From the NCBI RefSeq assembly GCF_937873925.1, contig NZ_CALNAT010000038.1, positions 1 through 21,548 of the forward strand: 21,548 nucleotides of DNA. Direction: 5' to 3'. This document shows positions 8,789 through 17,600 of the stretch, one piece after another; position 1 is the first letter of the stretch; each line of letters starts with the position of its first letter. This DNA comes from an uncultured Proteiniphilum sp. (lineage in GTDB: Bacteria > Bacteroidota > Bacteroidia > Bacteroidales > Dysgonomonadaceae). Both the position numbers and the translations under genes were made by a program. The notes beneath the pieces were generated by a model. The model saw nothing but the letters and a program-made list of their open reading frames with translations, was not told where the DNA came from and did no database searches.

Positions 8789-10717
8789 TCACCAGCCGTA
8801 ATTTTGCACCAGATTCTTATTAACCAACAGGTCAGATTCCTTAATAGGCCACAAATAGTCCTTTACCGTAAAATCCGGTTTATCCTTCGATAAGGTAGTG
8901 ATATTATAAAAGTCTTCGGTGGTTTCACCCATTATATTCCATCCCTGGACAGGTTCATTCAAAACAGATATTTGTTTCCAACGCCGGATATCCCAAAATC
9001 TTTTTCCTTCAAAAGCCAGTTCAATGGTACGTTCCTGTTGGATGATCTTTCTTAACCCATCTTTTGTATCAGGTTTACCGGGATTGGAAGAATATTTTTG
9101 CCATGATTGTTTTACCCCTTCCAAACCAGCCCGGGCTCTGACCTGATCCAAATAGGAGAAAACTTCTTCATTCGGTCCTTCAACTTCATTAAGCGCTTCT
9201 GCATACATTAAATATAAGTCGGCCAAACGTAGGATCGGAAAAGGAAAATATTCAGGGTCGGAGGTCAGACTGTATTGTTGTACATTTTTAAAATGGTGTA
9301 ATTTCTTTATAGCGTAACCGGAGATGGAATAACCGCTACCCCCCTGATAACCGGAATGACCTTTATTCAAAAAATCGCAATACTTCACATTCGACGGAAA
9401 GTTGTAATACCCGCTTCCAAAGTAGATCCCTTTATCAAAGCCCACACTGGCATAAAAGCGGGGTTCCCTGTTGTAATGCAGGTAAACGGTTTTTTCACCT
9501 TCTTTTACATAGTATTTTTCATCGCCTGTCGATGCCTGTTCTCTAATTTTATAGCGATCTTGATACCATCCGCTGTTTTGCCAGTCTTTATCTTCCTCAA
9601 TGGGGACTCCGTTCGATGAGTAGTAACGATCTACTATTTTTAAAGTAGGAGCTATTTCGCTCATACAATGATTCAGCATGTCCGCATTTAATCGTACTAT
9701 TCTTGGTGTGGTATATTGTGCCAGGTATCTGTGATCATTCTTGGTATTGCCCCATATCAGTTCTTTGTTCCATCGGTCACAGATTGCCTGACGATATGTT
9801 GTTTGTAATTGGAATATTTCGTGCTGGTTCATTGTTTCTGAGGCTACCTCATCATATAAGGCTTTCCCTTGTTCATGGCAGGCATCAATCGCTTCTTTAC
9901 AGGCATCGGCAGCCACTTTCCATTTATTTTCATCATATTCCTGCGGAAACAGTTGGACACCCCTGTTATCTATCAGACTGGCATAATCGGTATTCCCGTT
10001 GAATAAAGGGCTTGCCGCAAAAAGCAATACTTCCGCTCTCATGGTCAAAGCTACCAGTTTATCCACACGTCCTGCCTCCGTTCCTTCAATAATCTCACTG
10101 GCATCGGGAAGATCTTCAGATGCTTCCAGCATTAGATCGGCAATGTATTGAACCACCTTGTCCACAGGTTCTCTATATACCTGTACTTTTTCTACACTGG
10201 CGGATACAGGGATGTTGACATCCATAATCGGAATAGGGCCGTAAAGCTTAAAAAGAACATAGTGGTAATATGCTTTCAGGAATTTCACTTCGCCAATCCA
10301 TCTCGCCTTTTCATATTCTGTCATATCGTGTACCTTGTCGATATTCTCAAGAAAAATATTACATCTCCGGATATCTTTCCACCGGATCCCGAACCACTCA
10401 TAAAGCGGGTTATCGGCATTTTGTTCTCCCCTGGCAATTCTGGAGTTTAAAAAAGTAGGCCATCCGCCTTCCGCTATGATATATCGTTGCCAGCTTTCGT
10501 CACAGCCGTTCATGGCAGGATCGCCATCTATCGATCCGATGTTTGGCCTTCCCGAATAGCAGGTATACAGATACTTTTCTGCTTCCGTTCTATTGCGGAA
10601 GGCATAATCGATAGTAGCTATATTATCGGGAACGATATCTAAAAAATCACAGGATACTATATTTGAAAATAGAATTATGATGATTAGAATGTATTTATTG
10701 TTATTAGTTGCCTTCAT
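8789..10717 (-). CDS. SusD/RagB-family outer-membrane lipoprotein, cassette A
   Basis: This 642-residue SusD homolog has a lipoprotein signal ending in IVSC (Cys23), followed by DFLDIVPDN. The ATG at 10717 sits 20 bp after the susC stop at 10738. Family marks are RNRTEAEKYLYTCY, RWIGEVKFLKAYYHY, GIYFGSGYYNFP, RLADLYLMYAEALNE, RTIELAFEGKRFWDIRRWK and the terminal NYGW. It matches the SusD at 848-2779 through most of its length, with clear divergence near residues 60-100 and in the stretch before residue 370 (NHCMSEIAPTLK against a different loop in B). The two SusD proteins may therefore differ in ligand detail. It should form the lid of the SusC at 10738-14187. Confidence 0.95.
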   Translation of the reverse strand: MKATNNNKYILIIIILFSNIVSCDFLDIVPDNIATIDYAFRNRTEAEKYLYTCYSGRPNIGSIDGDPAMNGCDESWQRYIIAEGGWPTFLNSRIARGEQNADNPLYEWFGIRWKDIRRCNIFLENIDKVHDMTEYEKARWIGEVKFLKAYYHYVLFKLYGPIPIMDVNIPVSASVEKVQVYREPVDKVVQYIADLMLEASEDLPDASEIIEGTEAGRVDKLVALTMRAEVLLFAASPLFNGNTDYASLIDNRGVQLFPQEYDENKWKVAADACKEAIDACHEQGKALYDEVASETMNQHEIFQLQTTYRQAICDRWNKELIWGNTKNDHRYLAQYTTPRIVRLNADMLNHCMSEIAPTLKIVDRYYSSNGVPIEEDKDWQNSGWYQDRYKIREQASTGDEKYYVKEGEKTVYLHYNREPRFYASVGFDKGIYFGSGYYNFPSNVKYCDFLNKGHSGYQGGSGYSISGYAIKKLHHFKNVQQYSLTSDPEYFPFPILRLADLYLMYAEALNEVEGPNEEVFSYLDQVRARAGLEGVKQSWQKYSSNPGKPDTKDGLRKIIQQERTIELAFEGKRFWDIRRWKQISVLNEPVQGWNIMGETTEDFYNITTLSKDKPDFTVKDYLWPIKESDLLVNKNLVQNYGW

Positions 10718-10737
10718 ATTATAAAAGATTATATTGT

Positions 10738-13700
10738 TTAAAACGATAATTGCATGCCGATATTAAACACCTTTTGAACGGGGTAACCTAATCCTTCACC
10801 TGCCATTTCAGGATCCCACAATTTAAATTTACTAAGAGTAAGTAAATTAGTCCCGGAAAAATAGATACGTAAATTATCCATCCTTATTCTGGAAGCTAAT
10901 CTTTCAGATAATGTGTATCCGAATTCGAGAGATTTTAAGCGAAGGAACGTACCGTCACGTAAAAACCAGGTGGAACCTCTATTATTATTCTCTACATGTA
11001 CCGGTGAAAGTCGTGGCCATAATGCGTAGATATTTCTGTTATCTTCCGACCAATGATCATCTGCGTAGGCTTTTATCAAAGCATTTTGCCCATCAATAAA
11101 TGGTGCGGTACTCTCTGAATTTATATAAAAAGATTCGCGCGCCAGCCCTTGGAAAAAGAAGGAAAGATCCCATTGTTTCCATCCGGTTGACAATCCGAAA
11201 CCATATACGATTTCAGGGCTTGAGGGATATCCGATAGGTGCAATATCCAATTCATTGATTTTACCGTCTCCGTTCAGATCTTTGTATTTTATATCTCCTG
11301 CCATGTAATCTCCAAATTGTGTGGGCGAATTTCGAACTTCTTCTTCATCTACAAAAAGACGTTCCGCTATATACCCCTGGATTAAATTCAGGGAATATCC
11401 CTCACGTGATTTCCATGGAGCCGTTGGATAAGACGGTTCTTCATATACCAAATATTTGCTGGTAGCGTAGGTGAAATTTCCCATTCCGGTAATCCAAAAA
11501 TCCTTATTGAACGAATGATTCAAATTCAGCGATAGATCGCATCCCTGACTTTCAGCTTCACCTACATTTGCACGAAGTTTAGCTTCAAGTCCCATGGTTG
11601 CGGGAATATGCGCCCTCTCCATCAAAATATTGGTTCGTTTTTCTTTAAAAAACTCAACTTGTAAGTCCACTTTTCCCCAAAATCCGGCTTCTAAAGCCAG
11701 ATTTGTTTTTCTTGCAGTTTCCCACGTAATATCTTCATTGGCATACCTTGAAACCGATATCCCCGATAATTTTCTTCCGCCGGCATTTCCATAAGTACCA
11801 AAAGATGAACCCAGATCGCCGTTATCCATATTCACATTGGAAAGATAAAAGAACCGGTCGTTGGCGTCGCCGATAGCGTCATTTCCCGACAAGCCATATG
11901 TTGCTCTCAACTTCAGATGATTGATCGTTTTTTTTAATGGTTCCGTATAAAAATTTTCATTAGATATAATCCATCCCGTACCTATCGAGGGGAAAAAGCC
12001 AAAACGTTCTTTTTGGGAGAAACGCTCGGATCCGTTGTATCCGAAATTAAATTCGAATAAATATTTCGAATCGTAGGCATACGTGGCACGTCCTGCCCAG
12101 TTTAAATTCCGGTATGGAAGAGATTTTTGAAGATCTCCGGCATTTGCTGCCAATTGATTTCTCAACGTGAAAACCAGCAGGGCGCCTAATTCGTGTTTTT
12201 CATTAAAGTTGCGATACCAATTCAATCTACTTTCAAAATAAGTTGTAGAAGTTATGTCCTTTCCACCTTCATGATAACCGAGATATTCCGTTCCGTCGGT
12301 TTCATTGATCGGTTTACTTAACGTATATGTATCTGTCTTTTTCTCATATTTTGCTACTTCGTAAAAAAACGGTTTGTAATTTCTTCCAACACTAAAATGA
12401 GAATATCGGCTTGTGTTGAATAACGCATTGAATGCAAGTCCCTGGGTGATAAAATCCAGTTTCTGATCCAACTCGAACTGCGCCAACATTTGTGCAGTGG
12501 TGTAATGCTTATAGCCCCTGACCATTCCTGCATAGGGATTATGGTATTGTCCCTGATCATAATTACCGAATAAAATGTGTTGGGTATTTTGGTTGGCTTC
12601 GTCCGGTTCGTAATACGGAGGGAAAAGAACGGGATTCGTAGCCATCACTTCTTTGAACACTGCCGCTCCTCCATCCATAGGCCCCGAGTAATCATCAAAT
12701 GAACCGGACATACGGGCAATAACTTCGGTTGTTTTTGAAACGTTGACTATAATATTGGTTCGAAGTGTATATCTGTTTAAATTGACATTACTGTTGAAAT
12801 TATTTCGTTTGTCAACATTCAAAACTCCGTTATCATTAATAACACTTCCTGCCATATAATAACGCGCAATATTTCCGCCGCCGCCCACACTGAAATTCAG
12901 ACGGTGATTATTGGTGTAATCTTTAAACAGAATGTCATACCAATCCGTTGTAGGATATACATACGGATTGGTTCCCGCTATCGTATTCGCTATTTTATGT
13001 TCGGAGTACATGCTGGAACCCAACGGATTTCGCGTTTTAATGGCTTCGTTATGTAAACGCATGTATGTAATGGGGTCAGCCAACTCAACCATTCTCGTCG
13101 GCATGGATACGGCCTCTTCATACCTTACGTTGATTTGTGCTTTACCTTCATGCCCCCCCTTCGTTGTAATCAAAATAACACCATTTGCTCCCCTGGAGCC
13201 ATAAAGCGCACTGGCGGTAGCATCTTTTAGAATGGAAAAACTGGCAATATCATCAGGCTGCATACGAGCCAAATCTTCAGTGCTGGATTCATTATTATCA
13301 ATTAAAATCAGAGGATCTTTCTTATATCCGAAAGTAGTTACCCCACGTATAAAAAATTCGGCATTATCCTGCCCGGGTTCTCCACTCCTTTGGTAGGCTA
13401 TTATGCCGGCCATACGACCTGCTAAAGCGGTTGTCAGGTTGCTGGAAGGAATTTTCAATTCGCCGGGATTAATTGTTGTAATTGAAGCCACAACACTTTC
13501 TTTCTTTTGTTTTCCGAATGCCACCACCGTTACCTCTTCCAATTCACTTACTTTTTCCTTCAGTATAACATTTATTTTTGTTTGATTATTTACATCAATC
13601 GTTTGCGGTTCCAATCCGATAAAAGAAAAGGTAAGCTTATCGGTAGGTTTGGCCTCAATTGAATAGTTTCCGTCGGTATCCGTAATCACACCTTTTGTTG

Positions 13701-14187
13701 AACCTGCGATGATTATTGTTACGCCAGGTAAAGGATTTCCCCTTTCATCCAATACAACCCCCGTTACTATGATTGTTTTTTGTTGGGTCGGTTCTTCAAT
13801 GACTTTGGAATCCGCTTTCTTTTCATGGTAAACCACGATCTGTTTATCCAATATTTTATATGTAAGTCCGGTATTGAAAAAAATAATATCCAAAATTTCT
13901 GTGACATTTTTTGAATTGGCGTCAACATCCACTTTCTTGTTGATCATTTTTTCGCTGTCATCCGAAAAAACGAAAATAAAGTCACTATTTTTTTCAATTT
14001 CCTTACACACTTCTTTTATTGAGGCTGATTTTAGATTGAGAGTAAATTCAGCTCCCTGTGAATAACCAGTGGCAGCCTGCGAAAAGAAAATGCCGAACAA
14101 CAAAAAGAATAAGGTTATTCTCATGATTTTTAGGAAATGTTGTAAATTATTGAGAAGTTCTTTTTCCTCAATAGAATGTTTATTCAT
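10738..14187 (-). CDS. SusC/RagA-family TonB-dependent transporter with STN signalling domain, cassette A
   Basis: This is an outer-membrane glycan importer of 1149 residues. The signal peptide ends near GYSQ (44), the STN domain spans about 48-121, the carboxypeptidase-D-like domain about 139-220, EEVTVVAFG is the TonB-box region, the plug covers about 226-346 (RMAGIIAYQRSGEPG, YGSRGANGVILITTKG), and the barrel ends in LSF. It is the first transporter after the FecR gene, 123 bp away. That gap holds the leader and the candidate antisense RNA. Against the cassette B SusC, the signal peptide, regulatory domain and plug start are nearly identical even in DNA, whereas the STN domain is clearly more diverged. 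The ATG at 14187 is shared with the paralog. The inferred role is import of, and signalling for, the same class of glycan as its partner SusD. Confidence 0.97.
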   Translation of the reverse strand: MNKHSIEEKELLNNLQHFLKIMRITLFFLLFGIFFSQAATGYSQGAEFTLNLKSASIKEVCKEIEKNSDFIFVFSDDSEKMINKKVDVDANSKNVTEILDIIFFNTGLTYKILDKQIVVYHEKKADSKVIEEPTQQKTIIVTGVVLDERGNPLPGVTIIIAGSTKGVITDTDGNYSIEAKPTDKLTFSFIGLEPQTIDVNNQTKINVILKEKVSELEEVTVVAFGKQKKESVVASITTINPGELKIPSSNLTTALAGRMAGIIAYQRSGEPGQDNAEFFIRGVTTFGYKKDPLILIDNNESSTEDLARMQPDDIASFSILKDATASALYGSRGANGVILITTKGGHEGKAQINVRYEEAVSMPTRMVELADPITYMRLHNEAIKTRNPLGSSMYSEHKIANTIAGTNPYVYPTTDWYDILFKDYTNNHRLNFSVGGGGNIARYYMAGSVINDNGVLNVDKRNNFNSNVNLNRYTLRTNIIVNVSKTTEVIARMSGSFDDYSGPMDGGAAVFKEVMATNPVLFPPYYEPDEANQNTQHILFGNYDQGQYHNPYAGMVRGYKHYTTAQMLAQFELDQKLDFITQGLAFNALFNTSRYSHFSVGRNYKPFFYEVAKYEKKTDTYTLSKPINETDGTEYLGYHEGGKDITSTTYFESRLNWYRNFNEKHELGALLVFTLRNQLAANAGDLQKSLPYRNLNWAGRATYAYDSKYLFEFNFGYNGSERFSQKERFGFFPSIGTGWIISNENFYTEPLKKTINHLKLRATYGLSGNDAIGDANDRFFYLSNVNMDNGDLGSSFGTYGNAGGRKLSGISVSRYANEDITWETARKTNLALEAGFWGKVDLQVEFFKEKRTNILMERAHIPATMGLEAKLRANVGEAESQGCDLSLNLNHSFNKDFWITGMGNFTYATSKYLVYEEPSYPTAPWKSREGYSLNLIQGYIAERLFVDEEEVRNSPTQFGDYMAGDIKYKDLNGDGKINELDIAPIGYPSSPEIVYGFGLSTGWKQWDLSFFFQGLARESFYINSESTAPFIDGQNALIKAYADDHWSEDNRNIYALWPRLSPVHVENNNRGSTWFLRDGTFLRLKSLEFGYTLSERLASRIRMDNLRIYFSGTNLLTLSKFKLWDPEMAGEGLGYPVQKVFNIGMQLSF

Positions 14188-14194
14188 ATTTTTG
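14187..14194 (+). promoter_or_regulatory. Candidate -7 element (TAnnTTTG) for the cassette A antisense RNA
   Basis: TATTTTTG on the plus strand matches the Bacteroidetes -7 consensus and overlaps the last base of the inverted susC start codon. A convincing TTTG at -33 is missing: only TTTTTC lies about 20 nt upstream. Transcription would begin near 14200. Confidence 0.35.
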
Positions 14195-14199
14195 TATGA

Positions 14200-14275
14200 T
14201 TTAATTATTATTGAACTAAGAAAATTAAATTATCACCGGTCGGACGATATTCGCGGTATCGTTCGACCTTTTTTT
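14200..14275 (+). ncRNA. Candidate antisense small RNA over the cassette A susC leader (DonS-like)
   Basis: This is the better-formed of two paralogous candidates. A TAnnTTTG match lies at 14187-14194. The 5' part folds as ATTTAATT (14199-14206) with AATTAAAT (14223-14230) around a 16-nt loop, and the 3' end is a 12-bp hairpin (14238-14249 with 14257-14268) followed by seven T. The predicted length is about 76 nt, fully complementary to the susC leader. Two stem positions differ from the copy at 6245-6319, and both are compensated. Antisense RNAs of this size and position repress ECF-controlled loci in Bacteroides (DonS). Ends and function are inferred. The same bases could instead be part of the sense promoter. 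Confidence 0.5.
14238..14275 (+). terminator. Hairpin plus seven-T run, plus-strand terminator of the cassette A antisense RNA
   Basis: The arms GGTCGGACGATA and TATCGTTCGACC surround the loop TTCGCGG and are followed by TTTTTTT (14269-14275). The stem has one G-U pair read as plus RNA and an A-C mismatch read as minus RNA. On the minus strand, no T-run follows it, so it is not a good terminator for the FecR gene. Confidence 0.55.
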
Positions 14276-14310
14276 GTTTTCCACTTTATTTATCCATAGG
14301 CAATATGAGT

Positions 14311-15501
14311 TTAAAAGGATTCATTGGTAATAAATATCTGATTTGCTGTTCTCGTATAGGCTGTGGAAGATAATAAACCTATAGTTGTCATCACGTTATC
14401 CAGATTGTCGGATAAATATATTTTTCCTGTACAGGTTCGCTTCTGCAGGTTTACATCTTTTTCAAAATCGAACGAAAGGTTATAATATCTGCCGATCTGC
14501 TGCAATACTTCGGTCATCGGTGTCTTGTCGAAAGAAAGATAGCCATCCTTCCAACTGATAAATTGATTTACCTCGACTTTTTGTGTGTCGAATGTGCCGC
14601 TCGCGGAATAAACGGCTTTTTCACTGGGTGTTATAAAGAACTCCTTCTGGCTTTTCGATTGCAGACTGACACTCCCTTCCACTAACACTACGGAGTGCGG
14701 TGAACCGGAATAGTTTGAAATATTGAATTTTGTTCCATAAACCTTTACATTGAAATCGGCGGTCTGTATATAGAACGGTTTTTCTTTATCATGAACCGCT
14801 TCTATATACATCTCTCCTGATGTCAGGCGTATTTCCCGTTTCTTACCGCTGAATTGCGCCGGAAATTCGAGTACAGATCCGGAATTGAGCCAAATCCTAG
14901 TGCCATCGGCGAGGGTAAGGGTGGAGCGTTTACCGTAAGGAACAACCAGTGAATTAAGCTTATCCCGGGCGATTTGGATTTTACTGGTCTCCTTATTGCC
15001 TTGTACAATTTCGGCAGTCCCTTCTCCAGTGAGTGTGACCTCTACATCATCCTGGAATAAAATGGCTTCCCCGCTTGTAATAAGTTGGATATCCTCATTA
15101 TTCAACAATTCTCCTACAATAAGTTCTTTATCGGGGGAAAGAATGTGCGCCGGTGAAGGAGAAAACAATTTGATTCCAATTACAATCAATACAATGGCAG
15201 CAGCGGAAGCCGATGCAAACCAAAAAAACCTGCGCTGCTTTATCTTATTCTCTTGCCGGATGGTCTTTTGAATTCTCTCAAGTAGTTCTATACGTTCATT
15301 TTCATTCAAAGTGTTTTTATTCAATCCCTCTTTTCTCAGATAGATGATTGCTTGTTGCAACTCTTTCTCTAACTCCGGATGCTGCCTGAAAAACTCCTCC
15401 CAATAGCTGTTCAGTGTTTCATCCGGCATCAATTGCCATTGGAGAAATTGTCTGTTTTTTAAAAGATCCGTATAACCGGTATAAATATTGTCCGTTTTCA
15501 T
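14311..15501 (-). CDS. FecR-like anti-sigma factor (inner membrane)
   Basis: This 396-residue regulator has a cytoplasmic N-terminal part of about 90 residues for sigma binding, one membrane helix at about 92-112 (FFWFASASAAAIVLIVIGI), a periplasmic FecR domain (about 170-300; VPYGKRSTLTLADGTRIWLNSGS, GEMYIEAVHDKEKPF, VYGTKFNISNY) and a C-terminal DUF4974-type STN-like domain (about 318-396; SFDKTPMTEVLQQIGRYYNLSF). By family knowledge, ligand-loaded transporters with an STN domain contact the periplasmic part and free or activate the ECF sigma. Both SusC proteins downstream have that domain. The partner sigma gene (17601-18182) is not adjacent: a plus-strand gene lies between. The ATG at 15501 gives a full-length protein. 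Its own promoter is not obvious in the minus strand upstream. Confidence 0.93.
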   Translation of the reverse strand: MKTDNIYTGYTDLLKNRQFLQWQLMPDETLNSYWEEFFRQHPELEKELQQAIIYLRKEGLNKNTLNENERIELLERIQKTIRQENKIKQRRFFWFASASAAAIVLIVIGIKLFSPSPAHILSPDKELIVGELLNNEDIQLITSGEAILFQDDVEVTLTGEGTAEIVQGNKETSKIQIARDKLNSLVVPYGKRSTLTLADGTRIWLNSGSVLEFPAQFSGKKREIRLTSGEMYIEAVHDKEKPFYIQTADFNVKVYGTKFNISNYSGSPHSVVLVEGSVSLQSKSQKEFFITPSEKAVYSASGTFDTQKVEVNQFISWKDGYLSFDKTPMTEVLQQIGRYYNLSFDFEKDVNLQKRTCTGKIYLSDNLDNVMTTIGLLSSTAYTRTANQIFITNESF

Positions 15502-15831
15502 TCGGGTATTTATTATCGTATGCTAAAAAAGATAGATTGAAAAGCACCCTTATCTATATAAAAAGACGATCCCGGATTTTGGATATACCCTTTATTTAAA
15601 AAAATCTTGTTATTTTAACATTTCGAGGAATAAAAGTGGGGTAAAAACAGGGAGATTGATAGAGCGACGTGAAACTTTTCCCTAAATTTGCACCATGAAA
15701 CGGGCATATAAGTCGATTTAGTGATGTGATGATGTAACGATTTGATAATTATCGATCAACAAATCGATGAATCGTTAAATTAACGGATTGGCCCGGTTCC
15801 GTACACCGAAATATAACAATAAAATATTTGT
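15502..15831 (+). other. Divergent intergenic region between the anti-sigma and PNGase F-like genes
   Basis: These 330 bp should hold promoters for both neighbours. On the plus strand TAAATTTG (15683-15690) fits the -7 consensus. TTG at 15656-15658 is the nearest -33-like triplet, but with a 24-nt gap, longer than usual. Bases 15735-15777 form nested inverted repeats: TAACGATT/AATCGTTA at the ends, CGATTTG/CAAATCG inside, and the palindrome GATAATTATC. That stretch is low-complexity and resembles repetitive intergenic hairpins. No minus-strand TAnnTTTG was found for the anti-sigma gene. An 8-codon frame starts at 15695 but has no support as a gene. Confidence 0.4.
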
Positions 15832-17589
15832 ATGAAAGGAGCGATATTCATATTTGTGACGGGATTGCTGGCTGTTGCCGCGGTAATTGCTTCAGAAACG
15901 GCGACAGCTAGCGGGAGAGATGCTTTTGATGGAGAGCAACAATCACAAATAAAGAAGACCAAAAGAGATTATAAAACGATCCGGATTACCTATCCGATGG
16001 GTTCAAGAGAGGGTGCTTCTGCTCCCAAGATCGTCATGGAGATATCGGATCATTGGGCACGCATTACCACCGTCTCCAACAGGATAGATCCCGATGCACC
16101 GGTACAGGCGACCTATCTCGATTACAATACGGGAAGAGAGATTAAAACAGCCCTCCTGAAAGGAGATGAATCGATCTATACCGTCCGTTCGTTTACGCTC
16201 AACGAGGGTCTTGAATTTCTGGATGAGACGGAGATGATTGCCGGTTACAAATGTAAGAAAGCAAAAACCGTGATAAACTCCAACACCCTGGAGGTGTGGT
16301 ACACTACCGAATTGGGTATGTATGGTTCCGTGCAACCGGGAGTTGCGATCCCCGACGGAGTTGTCCTGAAAGTGGTAAGAAACGGTAATCCTGCAGCGGT
16401 GGCAAGTGAGGTTGAGCTACTCAACCAAAAGACAGCGCTGGAACCAGTGCTGGAAGGAGTTGAACTGAAAGCATCGGCTTTCAACTTCAGAATCCAACAG
16501 AGCCGGGTGATCGCGGTCAGCGTATTTGATCATGAAAGCATCTACTTCAGGGATATTCCCAAAGTGACCCGGCTGGATGATGAAAAAATACTCCGGTTTG
16601 CCAACGGATCAATCCTGATGAGAAAGGTGAAACTTCCCGAAGAGAATACGGGTTACTCCATCTTTGCCGAATTATCCCATTACTCGGAGGGAGATGCTTA
16701 CGACCGTACCGGATCTGTCTTTGTAATCCCCACCGAAAGGGAACGCTCCTTCTTCGATGGCCTTCTCCATGGCAAGGAGAGCCTCCCCGTATATCATGAC
16801 AAGGATGGGAAACCGTACGAGGGAATGGTCGTTACCGGTGACTATCTTCCCCCGCTTGAGTTGATGCGCTTCTACACTTCATTTGGGGTACGCGGGTACA
16901 ACCATATTGAAGTGGCGGATTACAATTGGCCCGATTCTGTGGTTTTCAGGCAGGAGGTTACCGATTATGCCCCCATTCTTAAGGGTGAAGTGTGGGTAGG
17001 AGCGTGGATCGGAAACTACGTGCACGACGGGCACAATGTCACGCTCGACATCAAATATTACCCGCAATCGGTGAATAAAGCCAAAGAGGTTTATCCGCTC
17101 TTTGCCACGGTCAACATTATGGAGATGGCCGGTCAGGCCTATCCCGAAAATATGTTCCGGAACGACTCGCTTACCGTTAATTTTACGATCGACAAGGATC
17201 TGAAAGATGGATATATCCGCTACATATCCACGGGACATGGGGGTTGGGGCGGTGGAGACGAGTTCAACCCCAAACTGAACGAGATCTTCCTGAACGGAGA
17301 GCGAATTATTGCCTATACCCCCTGGAGGGAGGATTGTGGCAGCTATCGGGAACTCAATCCCGCCTCAGGTAACTTCGCGAACGGACTCTCTTCATCCGAC
17401 TTAAGCAGATCGGGTTGGTGTCCCGGAACCGTAAGTTATCCGGTCTATATCCAGGTAGGGAACCTGAAGGCAGGGGAACATCAGCTTAAGATTGCCATTC
17501 CCGTGGGTGATCCTGCCGGTACCGGCTCCAGTTACTGGTGTATTTCCGGTGTACTGGTCGGTGATGCGGATGACAACCCGCCCGACTGA
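15832..17589 (+). CDS. Secreted PNGase F-like peptide:N-glycosidase with N-terminal GLPGLI-like domain
   Basis: This 585-residue protein has a signal peptide of about 20-26 residues without a lipobox, so it is periplasmic or secreted. Residues about 45-215 resemble GLPGLI/DUF4412-type periplasmic domains (MIAGYKCKKAKTV, EVWYTTELG). Residues about 237-580 match the two PNGase F jelly rolls: GDAYDRTGSVFV aligns with CDEWDRYANVYV of Elizabethkingia PNGase F, placing the catalytic Asp60 at Asp291. STGHGGWGGGDEF places Glu206 at Glu477. DLSRSGWCPG (to Gly532) matches its RAGWCPG, with Cys502 and Cys530 as a likely disulfide. The active-site Glu118 has no counterpart: the stretch is WVGAWIGNYV. Family members cleave the Asn-GlcNAc bond of N-glycoproteins. 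Its strand is opposite to all its neighbours, and it ends 11 bp from the sigma gene stop. The assignment to the family is firm, activity less so. Confidence 0.82.
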   Translation: MKGAIFIFVTGLLAVAAVIASETATASGRDAFDGEQQSQIKKTKRDYKTIRITYPMGSREGASAPKIVMEISDHWARITTVSNRIDPDAPVQATYLDYNTGREIKTALLKGDESIYTVRSFTLNEGLEFLDETEMIAGYKCKKAKTVINSNTLEVWYTTELGMYGSVQPGVAIPDGVVLKVVRNGNPAAVASEVELLNQKTALEPVLEGVELKASAFNFRIQQSRVIAVSVFDHESIYFRDIPKVTRLDDEKILRFANGSILMRKVKLPEENTGYSIFAELSHYSEGDAYDRTGSVFVIPTERERSFFDGLLHGKESLPVYHDKDGKPYEGMVVTGDYLPPLELMRFYTSFGVRGYNHIEVADYNWPDSVVFRQEVTDYAPILKGEVWVGAWIGNYVHDGHNVTLDIKYYPQSVNKAKEVYPLFATVNIMEMAGQAYPENMFRNDSLTVNFTIDKDLKDGYIRYISTGHGGWGGGDEFNPKLNEIFLNGERIIAYTPWREDCGSYRELNPASGNFANGLSSSDLSRSGWCPGTVSYPVYIQVGNLKAGEHQLKIAIPVGDPAGTGSSYWCISGVLVGDADDNPPD

Positions 17590-17600
17590 TTGTAAGCATA

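Larger units (their letters stand above)
7563..14275 (-). repeat. Tandem cassette A (leader, SusC, SusD, lipoprotein)
   Basis: This is the first copy after the anti-sigma gene. It is separated from cassette B by the DUF4998-discoidin lipoprotein gene, which is either part of the duplicated unit (with its second copy outside the window) or unique to A. Confidence 0.85.
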
